DNA from: Nocardioides currus | Lineage (GTDB): Bacteria; Actinomycetota; Actinomycetes; Propionibacteriales; Nocardioidaceae | Direction: 5' to 3' | Assembly (NCBI RefSeq): GCF_003057875.1 | Contig: NZ_PYXZ01000008.1 | Coordinates: 62,001-126,000, forward strand | Length of the DNA stretch: 64,000 bases | Part shown: positions 35,789-47,484 of the stretch, piece by piece | How positions within the stretch are numbered: the stretch's first letter is position 1 | How the letters are laid out: the number at the start of each line of letters is the position of its first letter | The notes under the pieces: generated by a model | What the model saw: the letters and a program-made list of their open reading frames with translations, nothing else | Database searches by the model: none | What the model was told of the DNA's origin: nothing | Program-made: the position numbers and the translations under genes

Positions 35789-36516
35789 ACCTCCCCGTCC
35801 TGCAGGCCGACTGCTCCCAGTGCTTCGCGCTGTGCTGCGTGCTGCTGCCCTTCTCCGCGGGCGAGAGCTTCCCGGTCACCAAGCCGGGCGGCACCCCCTG
35901 CCACAACCTCGCGACCGACGACCGCTGCTCCATCCACGCGACGCTGCGAGAGGACGGCTGGCCCGGCTGCGTGGCCTTCGACTGCTTCGGCGCGGGCCAG
36001 CATGTGGCGCAGGTGACCTACGGCGGGGTGTCGTGGCGCGAGGGCGGCAACCTCGGCGAGATGGGCGCCGTGCTGTCCGTGATGCGGCAGCTGCACGAGA
36101 TGCTCGCGCTGCTCGACGAGTGCGTACGCCGCACGGCCGGCGCCGCAGGTCCGCTGCTCGACCACGTCGCTGGCCTGGTGGGCGGGACACCCGACGAGCT
36201 GCTCGCCCTGGACGTCGACGAGCTGCGCGGCGAGGTGGGCGCGGTGCTCGGCGAGGCGAGCGCGGGCGTGCGGTCACGGTGGCCCGACGCCCTCGACCTC
36301 GCCGGTCAGGACCTGGCCGGTCGCGACCTGCGAGACCTCGACCTGCGTGGCGCCGCGCTGCGCGGTGCCGTGATGCTCGGCGTCGACCTGCGTGGCTGCG
36401 ACCTCACCGACGCCGACCTGCTCGGGGCCGACCTGCGTGGCGCCGACGCCACCGGCGCCGACCTGTCGGGCGCGCTGTTCCTGACGATCGCGCAGCGCGC
36501 CGTGCTCCGGATCTGA
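35785..36516 (+). CDS. Fusion of YkgJ-type cysteine cluster and pentapeptide repeats
   Basis: A 243-residue protein. The N-terminus has a metal-type cysteine cluster (CSQCFALCC, then PCHNLATDDRCSIH and WPGCVAFDCFG, eight or more cysteines within 70 residues), as in YkgJ-like Fe/Zn chelating proteins. A linker follows, and then from about residue 170 to 235 comes a run of about a dozen A(D/N)LXX pentapeptides (LAGRDLRDLDLRGAALRGA; LTDADLLGADLRGADATGAD), which form a right-handed beta-helix. Pentapeptide proteins can mimic DNA; the cysteine part may carry a metal. The function of the fusion is unknown. It is third in the operon (ATGA overlap). Confidence 0.75.
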   Translation: MNLPVLQADCSQCFALCCVLLPFSAGESFPVTKPGGTPCHNLATDDRCSIHATLREDGWPGCVAFDCFGAGQHVAQVTYGGVSWREGGNLGEMGAVLSVMRQLHEMLALLDECVRRTAGAAGPLLDHVAGLVGGTPDELLALDVDELRGEVGAVLGEASAGVRSRWPDALDLAGQDLAGRDLRDLDLRGAALRGAVMLGVDLRGCDLTDADLLGADLRGADATGADLSGALFLTIAQRAVLRI

Positions 36517-36564
36517 GCACCAGCACCCACGCGCCGACCAGCTCCGAAGGTCCAGACTCGGCCC

Positions 36565-37347
36565 ATGGACACCAGCACGTGGCAGCGTCCCGGCCTCCGG
36601 GCAGCCCTCCTCTACGCCGTCGCCGCCAGCCTCCTCGGCTCCGTGGTCGCCGCCGTCGGTCGTCTCGAGCTGACCCGACGGGCCGTCCCCGACGCCGAGC
36701 TCCCGGACGGCCCGGTCATCGTGATCGCCAACCACACCAGCTTCGCCGACGGCATCCTGCTCGCGCTGGTCGGTCGACGCCTGGGCCGCTCGCTGCGGCT
36801 GATGGCGACCGGCGGCGTCTTCCGCTCCGGGCTGGTCGGGCCGCTGGCCCGCCGGCTCGGGTTCATCCCGGTGCTGCGCGGCACCGCCTCTGCGGCGGGT
36901 GCGCTGGACGCCGCCGCCGCGGCGCTCGAGGCCGGCGAGGCCGTCGGCCTGTTCCCCGAGGGGCGGATCACCCGTGACCCGCAGCACTGGCCCGAGCGCT
37001 CGAAGACCGGAGCCGTGCGGCTCGCGCTGCGCACCGGGGCCCCGGTCGTGCCGGTCGCGATGGTCGGCGCCGAGCGCCTCGTCGGGAAGACCGGCATCCT
37101 GGGCCGCCTGCTCCGCAACACGGTCCGGCGACCGCGGGTCGCGGTCTCGGTCGGCGAGCCCATCGATGTCCGCGCGCTCGCGGGTGTGCGGGGCGACGAG
37201 CCGGTCGACGAGGCGACCGTACGGCGCGTGGCGGACGAGGTGATGACCGTGCTGGTCGGCCGGGTGGCCGAGCTGCGCGGGGAGCCCGCGCCCCACCCGG
37301 CCGGGGTGCCTCAGTCCTCGCTCGGACGCCAGACCATGACGGTCTGA
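36565..37347 (+). CDS. Lysophospholipid (1-acylglycerol-3-phosphate) acyltransferase
   Basis: A 260-residue PlsC-family acyltransferase. Motif I is NHTSFAD (H-x4-D) near residue 55, with the FPEGRITRD block III near residue 130 and an N-terminal membrane helix (LLYAVAASLLGSVVAAVG). It transfers an acyl group to a lysophospholipid or related acceptor at the membrane. The usual role is phosphatidic acid synthesis, but several paralogues exist in actinobacteria, so the acceptor is uncertain. Its last 37 bases overlap the convergent hspR. Confidence 0.88.
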   Translation: MDTSTWQRPGLRAALLYAVAASLLGSVVAAVGRLELTRRAVPDAELPDGPVIVIANHTSFADGILLALVGRRLGRSLRLMATGGVFRSGLVGPLARRLGFIPVLRGTASAAGALDAAAAALEAGEAVGLFPEGRITRDPQHWPERSKTGAVRLALRTGAPVVPVAMVGAERLVGKTGILGRLLRNTVRRPRVAVSVGEPIDVRALAGVRGDEPVDEATVRRVADEVMTVLVGRVAELRGEPAPHPAGVPQSSLGRQTMTV

Positions 37348-37732
37348 CCGGTCTCGGGGTGCCGCAGGATCGGGAGGGTGTTGGGGCGGGCCGACCTGGC
37401 CGCGGCCCGGGTCTGGCGCAGCGCCGCCCGGGTGGCCGCGAGCTCGGCGCGCAGCTCCTCGTTGACGTGCTGGAGGGCGGTGACCTGGTTGTCGAGCTCG
37501 AGGATGCGGCGTACGCCCTCGATCCCGATGCCGTGAGCCGTCAGGTCGGCGATCACCCGCAGCAGCTCGAGGTCGTGGTGGGAGTAGCGGCGACCACCCC
37601 CGGCCGTGCGGCCGGGGGTGATCAGCCCCATCCGCTCGTAGGTGCGCAGGGTCTGCGGGTGCAGCCCGGTCAGCTCGGCCGCCACGCTGATCACGTAGAC
37701 GGCCGCGTCGGGCGCGGGACCACCGAAGCCGC

Positions 37733-37736
<4 letters not shown>
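37311..37736 (-). CDS. hspR: HspR, MerR-type heat-shock repressor
   Basis: A 141-residue MerR-family repressor: residues about 10-80 form the winged HTH (YVISVAAELTGLHPQTLRTYERMGLITPGR), followed by a coiled-coil dimer helix (LDNQVTALQHVNEELRAEL). HspR binds HAIR sites, with DnaK as co-repressor in Streptomyces. It closes the dnaK-grpE-dnaJ-hspR operon, and its start overlaps the dnaJ stop (ATGA), giving autoregulation. HAIR sites lie before dnaK (41512-41532) and clpB (33142-33162). Confidence 0.95.
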
Positions 37737-38920
<1,184 letters not shown>

Positions 38921-38926
38921 CTGGCC

Positions 38927-39549
38927 TCACGCGTCGGGCTCAGCCGGGTCGACCACGAGCACCTGGGCGGCGCGCACGACCCGGTCGTTGATCTTGTAGC
39001 CGGCCTTGGCGACGACCTTGGCGGTGACGACCTCGACCTCGGGGTCGGTGCCGAGGTGGCTCAGCGCCTCGTGCAGCGTGGGGTCGAAGGCGTCGCCCGG
39101 CTCGCCGAAGCGAGTCAGGCCCAGCCCGGCGACGATGCGCTCGAGCTGCTCGGCCACGGCCTTGAACCCGCCGTCGAGCTCGCCGTGCTCGCGGGCACGG
39201 TCGATGGTGTCGAGCACCTCGACGATCGGGGTCAGCACCTTGTACGTCGCGTTGTCGGCGATCAGCTCACGGTCGCGGTCGACGCGGCGCTTGTAGTTGA
39301 GGAACTCGGCCTGCAGGCGTTGGAGGTCGGCCGTGCGCTCGACGAGCTGGTCGTCGGCACTCGGGCCCGCCTGCTCGACCTCGACCACGTCCTGGGGCTC
39401 CAGGGGTCCGCCCTCCTCCACCCAGTTGTCGACGCCGCTGATGTCCTCAGCAGGGCCGGCCGGGGCCGAGGTGCCCTCGACGGGCACCTCGACCTCGGTC
39501 TCGTTGGCCATCTCGGCCGCGCCGTCCCCGAAGGAGCCGCCGGCTGAGG

Positions 39550-39553
<4 letters not shown>
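38927..39553 (-). CDS. grpE: Nucleotide exchange factor GrpE
   Basis: A 208-residue GrpE with a long acidic, low-complexity N-terminus (about 70 residues), a coiled coil ([23 protein letters not shown]) and a C-terminal beta domain ([27 protein letters not shown]). It swaps ADP for ATP on DnaK. GTG 39553 overlaps the dnaK stop (GTGA) and is taken as the start; ATG 39511 is possible. Confidence 0.93.
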
Positions 39554-41427
<1,874 letters not shown>

Positions 41428-41511
41428 GGGGTGTACCTCCTGGATACAAGTTCTGGTGGGGTGTTGCCGTGCCGCCCATCCTGCCGCGGCGGCGGTCAGG
41501 ATGGCAAACAA

Positions 41512-41532
41512 GTTGAGTCGATGCAACTCAAC
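41512..41532. promoter_or_regulatory. HAIR operator (HspR binding site) of the dnaK operon
   Basis: GTTGAGT (41512-41518), seven bases, ACTCAAC (41526-41532): the same arms as the clpB site. It lies 85 bases upstream of the dnaK start. Both sites use the paired outer change from C/G to G/C of the usual CTTGAGT...ACTCAAG. Confidence 0.9.
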
Positions 41533-41660
41533 TCTGTTCATGGGAGTCAACGCAGGAGAGCGGCCACGGTGTTCCCGATCGGGACGACGAATTTGCCGAG
41601 TGTTGGGAGTCTCACCCGGAACAGGTCGCGCAGAGGCCGGACGTACCGCATGATTTCCCC

Positions 41661-42353
41661 GTGCTCGCTCGGGCCTCGCGCCGCTTCCCGCTCCCTGTCG
41701 TCCTCGTCCTGACGGCGCTGCTGGCGACCTTGCTGGTCACCACGCTGGCCGCCCGCGCCCGCGGCTCGGAGGCGGCCCTGTGCGAGCGTCACGCGCGCGA
41801 CGCGGCCGCCCGTGCTCAGGCCGTCACCGGGACCGGCGAGCCGATCACGGTCATCGGCGACTCCTGGACGGTCGGCCTCGGCCTGGCCGACCTCCGCTCG
41901 TCGTGGCCGAGCCGGCTGCCCGGTCGCGTCACCGTGGCCGGCTTCTCCGGGTCGGGCTTCTCCCGCCACGCCAGCCCGTGCGGCGACCGCCGCTTCGCCA
42001 CCCGCACCGGCGCTGCGCGCGGCGCCGACCTCGTCGTGGTCGCCGGGGGCCTCAACGACTACGACCAGCCGGCCGTCGACATCCAGGCGGGCTTCCGCTC
42101 GCTGATGTCGTCGCTGCGCGGGCGCACCGTGGTCGTCGTCGGTCCCGCGTCCGCGCCGTCGCGCGCCGGCTTCGTCCCCCGGGTCGACGCCACGCTCGCG
42201 ACGCTGTGCAAGGCGTACGGCGTCCCCTTCATCGACACCACCGGATGGGACGACCTCAGCTACCTGCCCGACCGGCTGCACCTCACCGACGCCGGCCACG
42301 CCGCCTTCGGCCAGCACGTCACCGACGAGCTCTCCGCACGGGGGCTGCTGTGA
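41661..42353 (+). CDS. SGNH/GDSL-type hydrolase, exported
   Basis: A 230-residue protein with an N-terminal signal-anchor helix (residues about 12-32, [18 protein letters not shown]) and the GDSL/SGNH blocks: block [14 protein letters not shown] (catalytic serine), block III GGLND (asparagine), and block [11 protein letters not shown] (aspartate and histidine). It should be an extracytoplasmic esterase or lipase; the substrate is unknown. The GTG start at 41661 has no obvious SD. It overlaps the next gene by GTGA. The region upstream of it (41533-41660) contains nothing else I can support. Confidence 0.85.
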   Translation: MLARASRRFPLPVVLVLTALLATLLVTTLAARARGSEAALCERHARDAAARAQAVTGTGEPITVIGDSWTVGLGLADLRSSWPSRLPGRVTVAGFSGSGFSRHASPCGDRRFATRTGAARGADLVVVAGGLNDYDQPAVDIQAGFRSLMSSLRGRTVVVVGPASAPSRAGFVPRVDATLATLCKAYGVPFIDTTGWDDLSYLPDRLHLTDAGHAAFGQHVTDELSARGLL

Positions 42354-42643
42354 TCCGCCACACCGTCGCCTTCCGCCTCGTGCACCCGACCGGCTCGTCC
42401 GAGGAGGCCGACTTCCTCGCGACCGCGCGTGAGCTGTCGACCATCCCCGGCGTCGAGCGCTTCGAGCAGCTCGCGCAGACCAGCGCCAAGAACGACTTCA
42501 CCTTCGGCTTCTCGATGGAGTTCGCCGACGCCGCGGCGTACGCCGGCTACAACGAGCACCCGGTCCACACGGCCTTCGTGGCCGAGCGCTGGGTGCTCGA
42601 GGTCGCCGACTTCCTCGAGCTGGACTACGAGCCGCTCGCCTGA
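42350..42643 (+). CDS. Dabb (stress-responsive alpha/beta barrel) protein
   Basis: A 97-residue protein of the Dabb/ferredoxin-like fold (RHTVAFRLVHP, then FTFGFSMEFADAAAYAGYNEHPVHTAFV), as in plant stress proteins and small bacterial homologs. It is usually a dimer and may bind or transform small polar compounds; the role here is not known. Its GTG overlaps the SGNH stop (GTGA). It is convergent with mmsA, 3 bases apart. Confidence 0.83.
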   Translation: MIRHTVAFRLVHPTGSSEEADFLATARELSTIPGVERFEQLAQTSAKNDFTFGFSMEFADAAAYAGYNEHPVHTAFVAERWVLEVADFLELDYEPLA

Positions 42644-42646
42644 CGC

Positions 42647-44158
42647 TCAGGTGTGCTGCGGGAAGCCCAGGTTGAGCCCGCCGTGGGACGGGTCGAGCCA
42701 GCGCTGGGTGATCGCCTTCTCGCGGGTGAAGAAGTCCACGCCGTGGGGGCCGTAGGCCTTCGCGTCGCCGAAGAGCGAGGACTTCCAGCCGCCGAACGAG
42801 TGGTAGGCGACGGGCACCGGGATGGGCACGTTGATGCCGACCATGCCCGCCTCGACCTCGCGCTGGAAGCGGCGGGCGGCCCCGCCGTCGTTGGTGAAGA
42901 TCGCGCTGCCGTTGCCGTAGAGGCCGGAGTTGATCAGCTCGATGCCCTCGGCGTAGCCGGACACGCGCACCACCGAGAGCACCGGGCCGAAGATCTCGTC
43001 GGTGTAGGCGGTCGAGGTCGTCGGCACCTGGTCGATCAGCGTCGGGCCCATCCAGAAGCCCTCGGGGTCGCCGTCGACCTCCTGGCCGCGGCCGTCGACG
43101 ACGACGCTCGCGCCGTCGGTGGCCGCCACGTCGACGTAGGAGGCGACCTTGTCGCGGTGCTCGCGGGTGATGAGCGGACCCATGTCGGTCCCCCGCGTGC
43201 CGTCGCCGATGGTCAGGGTCGCCATCCGCGAGGTGATCTTCTCGATCAGCGGGTCGGCCACCGAGTCGACGGCCAGCACCACGCTGACCGCCATGCAGCG
43301 CTCGCCCGCGGAGCCGAAGCCGGCGTTGACGGCCGAGTCGGCGACCAGGTCGAGGTCGGCGTCGGGGAGGACGAGCATGTGGTTCTTCGCCCCGCCGAGG
43401 GCCTGGACGCGCTTGCCGTGGGCGGTGCCGGTCTCGTAGACGTACTTCGCGATCGGGGTGGAGCCGACGAACGAGATCGAGGCGATGTCGGGGTGGGTGA
43501 GGATCGCGTCGACGGCCTCCTTGTCGCCGTGCACGACGTTGAAGACACCGGGCGGCAGGCCCGCCTCGGCCATCAGCGCGGCCAGCCAGTTGGCCGCCGA
43601 CGGGTCCTTCTCGCTGGGCTTGAGGATCACGCAGTTGCCCGTCGCGATGGCGATCGGGAAGAACCACAGCGGCACCATCGCCGGGAAGTTGAAGGGGCTG
43701 ATGATCCCGACCACCCCGAGCGGCTGCTTGAGGGAGAAGACGTCGACGTCGGTCGAGACGTTCTCCGACATCGAGCCCTTGATCAGGTGCGGCAGCGAGC
43801 AGGCGAACTCCACCACCTCGAGCCCGCGTGCGATCTCGCCGCCCGCGTCCGAGAGGACCTTGCCGTGCTCGGAGGTGAGGATCGCGGCCAGCTCGTCCTG
43901 GCGGCTGTTGAGGAGCTCGCGGAAGGCGAACATCACCGACTGGCGCTTGGCGATGGAGGCCTGGCCCCACGACGAGAAGGCCTTCCTGGCGACGCCGACG
44001 GCGGTGTCGACGTCGGCGGCCGAGGCGAGGCGGACACGGCGTTGTACGACGCCGCGAGCCGGGTCGAAGACGTCGCCGGTCCGGTCGGAGGACCCGACGC
44101 TGGTCGCGCCGTCGATCCAGTGGTCGAGGACGGGCAGGTCAGAAGTGGCGCTGGTCAT
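42647..44158 (-). CDS. mmsA: CoA-acylating methylmalonate-semialdehyde dehydrogenase
   Basis: A 503-residue ALDH-fold enzyme that converts malonate or methylmalonate semialdehyde to acetyl- or propionyl-CoA, with CO2 and NADH. The catalytic cysteine is in GSAGERCMAV near residue 285. The class-typical ISPFNFPAMVPLWFFPIAIATGN and FTREKAITQRWLDP motifs are present. In this operon it is the last gene, so the beta-amino acid made upstream (beta-alanine or beta-aminoisobutyrate) would be transaminated and then channelled here. Its ATG overlaps the aminotransferase stop (ATGA). Confidence 0.92.
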   Translation of the reverse strand: MTSATSDLPVLDHWIDGATSVGSSDRTGDVFDPARGVVQRRVRLASAADVDTAVGVARKAFSSWGQASIAKRQSVMFAFRELLNSRQDELAAILTSEHGKVLSDAGGEIARGLEVVEFACSLPHLIKGSMSENVSTDVDVFSLKQPLGVVGIISPFNFPAMVPLWFFPIAIATGNCVILKPSEKDPSAANWLAALMAEAGLPPGVFNVVHGDKEAVDAILTHPDIASISFVGSTPIAKYVYETGTAHGKRVQALGGAKNHMLVLPDADLDLVADSAVNAGFGSAGERCMAVSVVLAVDSVADPLIEKITSRMATLTIGDGTRGTDMGPLITREHRDKVASYVDVAATDGASVVVDGRGQEVDGDPEGFWMGPTLIDQVPTTSTAYTDEIFGPVLSVVRVSGYAEGIELINSGLYGNGSAIFTNDGGAARRFQREVEAGMVGINVPIPVPVAYHSFGGWKSSLFGDAKAYGPHGVDFFTREKAITQRWLDPSHGGLNLGFPQHT

Positions 44159-45483
44159 GCGAGCTCCTTGGTGAGCAGGGTGAAGGCTTCGTCGTAGACG
44201 GCCAGCGCGGTGCCGGCCTCGTCGTCGGTGACCACGCACGGTGGCACCACGTGGATGCGGTTGTCGGCCAGGAACGGGAGCAGGCCCCGCTCCAGCATGA
44301 GGGCCTTGGCCCGACCCATCACGGCCGGTGCGACCGGCTCGCGGGTCTCCGGGTCGGCAACGAGGTCCAGCGCCCAGAAGACGCCCCGCCCGCGCACCTC
44401 CCCGATGAGGGGTTGCCTCTCGGCCAGCTCGGCGAGGCCCGGGCCCAGCACGTCGCGCCCGATGCGCGCGGCGTTCTCGACGATGCCCTCGTCGGCCATG
44501 ATGTCCATCGACGCCACGATCGAGGCCATCGCCAGCGGATGTCCGCTGTAGGTGAGACCGCCGGGGTAGACGACGTCGTCGAAGTGCGCGGCGATCGGGT
44601 CGCTGATGACCACGCCACCGGCGGGGATGTAGCCGGAGTTGACGCCCTTGGCGAAGGTGATCAGGTCGGGCACGACGTCGTGGGCGTCGAAGGCGAACCA
44701 GTCACCGGTGCGGCCGAACCCGGCCATCACCTCGTCGAGGATCAGCATGATCCCGTGCTTGTCGGCGAGCTCCCGGACGCCGGCGAGGTAGCCCGGCGGG
44801 GGCACGAGCACGCCGGCGGTCCCGGGCACGGTCTCGAGCAGGATGGCCGCGACCGAGGCCGGTCCCTCGCACTCGATGACGCGGGCCAGGTGGCGCAGCG
44901 CGCGCTCGCACTCCTCCTCGGGGGTGCTGGCCCAGAACTCCGAGCGGTAGAGGAACGGCCCGAACACGTGGACGTGCGCCCGGGCGTACTCGTTGGGCAC
45001 GCGCCGCCAGTCGCCGGTGGCGACCACGGCGGCGCCGGTGTTGCCGTGGTAGCTGCGGTAGGTCGAGACGACCTTGTCGCGACCGGTGAACTGGCGCGCC
45101 ATCCGGATGGCGTTCTCGTTGGCGTCGGCGCCGCCATTGGTGAAGAACACCTTGTTCATGCCGTCGGGTGCGCGATCGACGATCCGCTTGGCGGCCTCGC
45201 CCCTGGCCAGGTTGGCCGTCGGGGGCGAGATCGTGGTCAGGAGCGCCGCCTGCTCCTGGATCGCCGCCACGAGCCGGGGGTGCTGGTGCCCGATGTTGAC
45301 GTTCACCAGCTGGCTGGAGAAGTCCAGCCACTCCCGGCCCGCGTGGTCCCACACGCGGCAGCCGAGGCCCCCGGCCACCACCATCGGCGCCAGCGCCCCC
45401 TGCGCCGACCACGAGTGGAAGACGTGGGCGCGGTCCAGCTCGACGACGTGGCGGTCGAGGTCCCCTGCTGCTGCCTGCGTCAT
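44155..45483 (-). CDS. Class III omega-amino acid aminotransferase
   Basis: A 442-residue PLP enzyme with the class III signature LILDEVMAGFGRTGDWFAFD followed by the PLP lysine in LITFAKGVNSGYIPAGG. By its place in the operon it should transfer the amino group of beta-alanine or beta-aminoisobutyrate to pyruvate or 2-oxoglutarate, giving the semialdehyde for MmsA. Motifs alone fit other omega-aminotransferases. It sits 2 bases after the ABC binding protein gene. Confidence 0.88.
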   Translation of the reverse strand: MTQAAAGDLDRHVVELDRAHVFHSWSAQGALAPMVVAGGLGCRVWDHAGREWLDFSSQLVNVNIGHQHPRLVAAIQEQAALLTTISPPTANLARGEAAKRIVDRAPDGMNKVFFTNGGADANENAIRMARQFTGRDKVVSTYRSYHGNTGAAVVATGDWRRVPNEYARAHVHVFGPFLYRSEFWASTPEEECERALRHLARVIECEGPASVAAILLETVPGTAGVLVPPPGYLAGVRELADKHGIMLILDEVMAGFGRTGDWFAFDAHDVVPDLITFAKGVNSGYIPAGGVVISDPIAAHFDDVVYPGGLTYSGHPLAMASIVASMDIMADEGIVENAARIGRDVLGPGLAELAERQPLIGEVRGRGVFWALDLVADPETREPVAPAVMGRAKALMLERGLLPFLADNRIHVVPPCVVTDDEAGTALAVYDEAFTLLTKELA

Positions 45484-45485
45484 GG

Positions 45486-46652
45486 TCAGTTGCCCCCCTC
45501 GTTGAGCGTGACCTCGATCGGCGAGAAGTCGGCACCGTCGACGTCGACGCCCTCGTCACGCAGCTCCTCGAGCGCCTGCTCGACGTACTCGTTGGTGTAG
45601 GCCGACTCGGGCGGCGGCTCGGTGATGATGGTCGCGCCGGTCTCGTTCTCGGTGTTGAGCGCGATGTCGACCGTCTGGTCCCAGGCCGCCTCGTCGATCA
45701 TGCCGACGCCGTCGGTCGAGGGCCAGATGAGCTTGTTGATCTCGTTGGTCATCCACAGCTGGTGGCTGGTGCCGAGCTGCGAGCCGGCCGCGGTCACCGC
45801 GTCGGCGCCGGCCTGCGGGTCGTCGCGCACGAACGCCCATCCCTTGATCGAGGCCTTGATGAAGGCGACCGTCTGCTCGGCGTACGCCTCGTCGGAGAGC
45901 CGGTCGCTCGAGGCCCAGATGGCGTCCTGGAGCATCGCGGTGCCGACGTCGTTCCAGTCGATGACGTTGAGGTCGTCGGGCTGGTAGAGCTCGCCGGTGT
46001 CGGGGTTCACGGTCTCGAGGACCTGGGCGTACTCGTTGTACGTCATGGCCTGCGCCGCGTCGATGTCGCCGGCCAGGAAGGCGTTCATGTCGAACGCCTG
46101 CTGCACGAGCTCGATGTCCTTGAGCCCGACGCCGGCGTCCTGCATGCCGGCGAACAGCTCCCACTCGTTGCCGAAGCCCCAGCTGCCGACGTTCTTGCCC
46201 TTCAGGTCGGCGGGCGAGGTGATGCCCTTGTCCTTGAAGGAGATCTGCGTGGTGGCGCTGCGCTCGAAGATCTGGGCGACGTCGGTGATGCCGGCGCCCT
46301 GCTCGATCGAGCCGAGCACCTTGGGCACCCACGAGATCGCGTAGTCGACGTCACCGGCCGCGAGCACGTCCTGCGGGACGATGTCGGGACCGCCCTCGGC
46401 GATGGTGACGTCGAGGCCCTCGTCCTCGTAGAAGCCCTGCTCGACGGCGGCGTAGTAGCCGGCGAACTGGGCCTGCGCCACCCACTGGAGCTGGAGGGAG
46501 ACCGGGGTCAGGTCGCCCGAGCCGGAGCCGGAGTCCCCGGCGTCGGCGTCGGCGTCGCCGTCGTCGCCGCCGCACGCCGTGGCGGTCAGGGCGAGAGTGA
46601 GCGCCGCGATGCCGATCTTGAGCCCGGGGGCGTTCCAACGTGTTCTTCTCAT
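45486..46652 (-). CDS. NMT1/THI5-type ABC transporter substrate-binding lipoprotein
   Basis: A 388-residue secreted lipoprotein: a signal peptide ends in a lipobox LTATAC, then an acidic DGDADADAGDSGSGSG linker, then an SsuA/THI5-like periplasmic-binding fold (LQLQWVAQAQFAGYYAAVEQG, and VGSWGFGNEWELFAGM). The THI5/NMT1 group binds pyrimidines, riboflavin-like or other aromatic small molecules. With the ring-opening genes in the operon, a pyrimidine or hydantoin-like ligand is likely but unproven. It lies 10 bases after the permease gene. Confidence 0.88.
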   Translation of the reverse strand: MRRTRWNAPGLKIGIAALTLALTATACGGDDGDADADAGDSGSGSGDLTPVSLQLQWVAQAQFAGYYAAVEQGFYEDEGLDVTIAEGGPDIVPQDVLAAGDVDYAISWVPKVLGSIEQGAGITDVAQIFERSATTQISFKDKGITSPADLKGKNVGSWGFGNEWELFAGMQDAGVGLKDIELVQQAFDMNAFLAGDIDAAQAMTYNEYAQVLETVNPDTGELYQPDDLNVIDWNDVGTAMLQDAIWASSDRLSDEAYAEQTVAFIKASIKGWAFVRDDPQAGADAVTAAGSQLGTSHQLWMTNEINKLIWPSTDGVGMIDEAAWDQTVDIALNTENETGATIITEPPPESAYTNEYVEQALEELRDEGVDVDGADFSPIEVTLNEGGN

Positions 46653-46662
46653 CTGTTGCTCC

Positions 46663-47484
46663 TCAGGGGGTGGGTGGTGTGTGCCGGGCGAACCAGAGCT
46701 CGACCAGGAGGGTGACGACGTAGAAGGCGAGCCCGAGCACGATCGAGCCGGTGACGTAGGCCCAGGCGAGGGGGTAGTTGCTGCTCGCCGCGGCGGAGGT
46801 GATCGCCTTGCCGAGCCCGCCGACGGGGCCGCCGAAGTACTCCGCGATCAGCGCCGAGATCACCGCCAGCGAGGAGGCGATGCGCAGTCCGGTGAAGACG
46901 TACGGCGTCGCGGTCGGCAGCGTGACGGTGCGGATCACCTGGGTCGGTGTCGCGGCGTACGCCGACATGAGCTCGCGATGGACGGTCGACACCTGGCGCA
47001 GGCCGCGCAGGGTGTTGAAGTAGACCGGGATCGAGACCGCGAGGGCGGCGACGACGATCCTTCCGGTGTCGACGGCCGCGCCGAACATCGTGTAGAGCAC
47101 GGGCGCGAGCGCGACGATCGGCACCACCGAGAGGGCCGAGACGATGGGCACCGCCATCTGGTCGACCACCTTCGAGAGACTGGCGAGGATCGCGCCGAGC
47201 ACGCCGATCACCCCTCCGACCAGCATCCCGATCAGGGCGTTGCGACCCGTGACCTGCATCCCGTCCACGATGTTGGACCAACCGGCGACGACCTGGTCCC
47301 AGATCGCGCTGGGCGCCGGCACGATGTAGGGGTCGATCCCGAGGCCGTCGACCAGGAGCTGCCAGCCGCCGAGGAAGACCACCCCGACGACGAGTGGGGC
47401 CAGGACCGTCCCGAGCCGCAGGTCGCGCAGGCGCAGCCTCGGCCGCGTCGCCTCGGCGACGGCGGTGGTGACGGCGGCGCTCAT
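46663..47484 (-). CDS. ABC transporter permease
   Basis: A 273-residue permease of the SsuC/TauC/BPD type with about six helices and a cytoplasmic EAA-like loop (ELMSAYAATPTQVIRTVTLPTATPYVFTGL). It would form half of the channel, with the other permease (48305-49186). Its ATG overlaps the ATPase stop by 4 bases. Confidence 0.9.
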   Translation of the reverse strand: MSAAVTTAVAEATRPRLRLRDLRLGTVLAPLVVGVVFLGGWQLLVDGLGIDPYIVPAPSAIWDQVVAGWSNIVDGMQVTGRNALIGMLVGGVIGVLGAILASLSKVVDQMAVPIVSALSVVPIVALAPVLYTMFGAAVDTGRIVVAALAVSIPVYFNTLRGLRQVSTVHRELMSAYAATPTQVIRTVTLPTATPYVFTGLRIASSLAVISALIAEYFGGPVGGLGKAITSAAASSNYPLAWAYVTGSIVLGLAFYVVTLLVELWFARHTPPTP

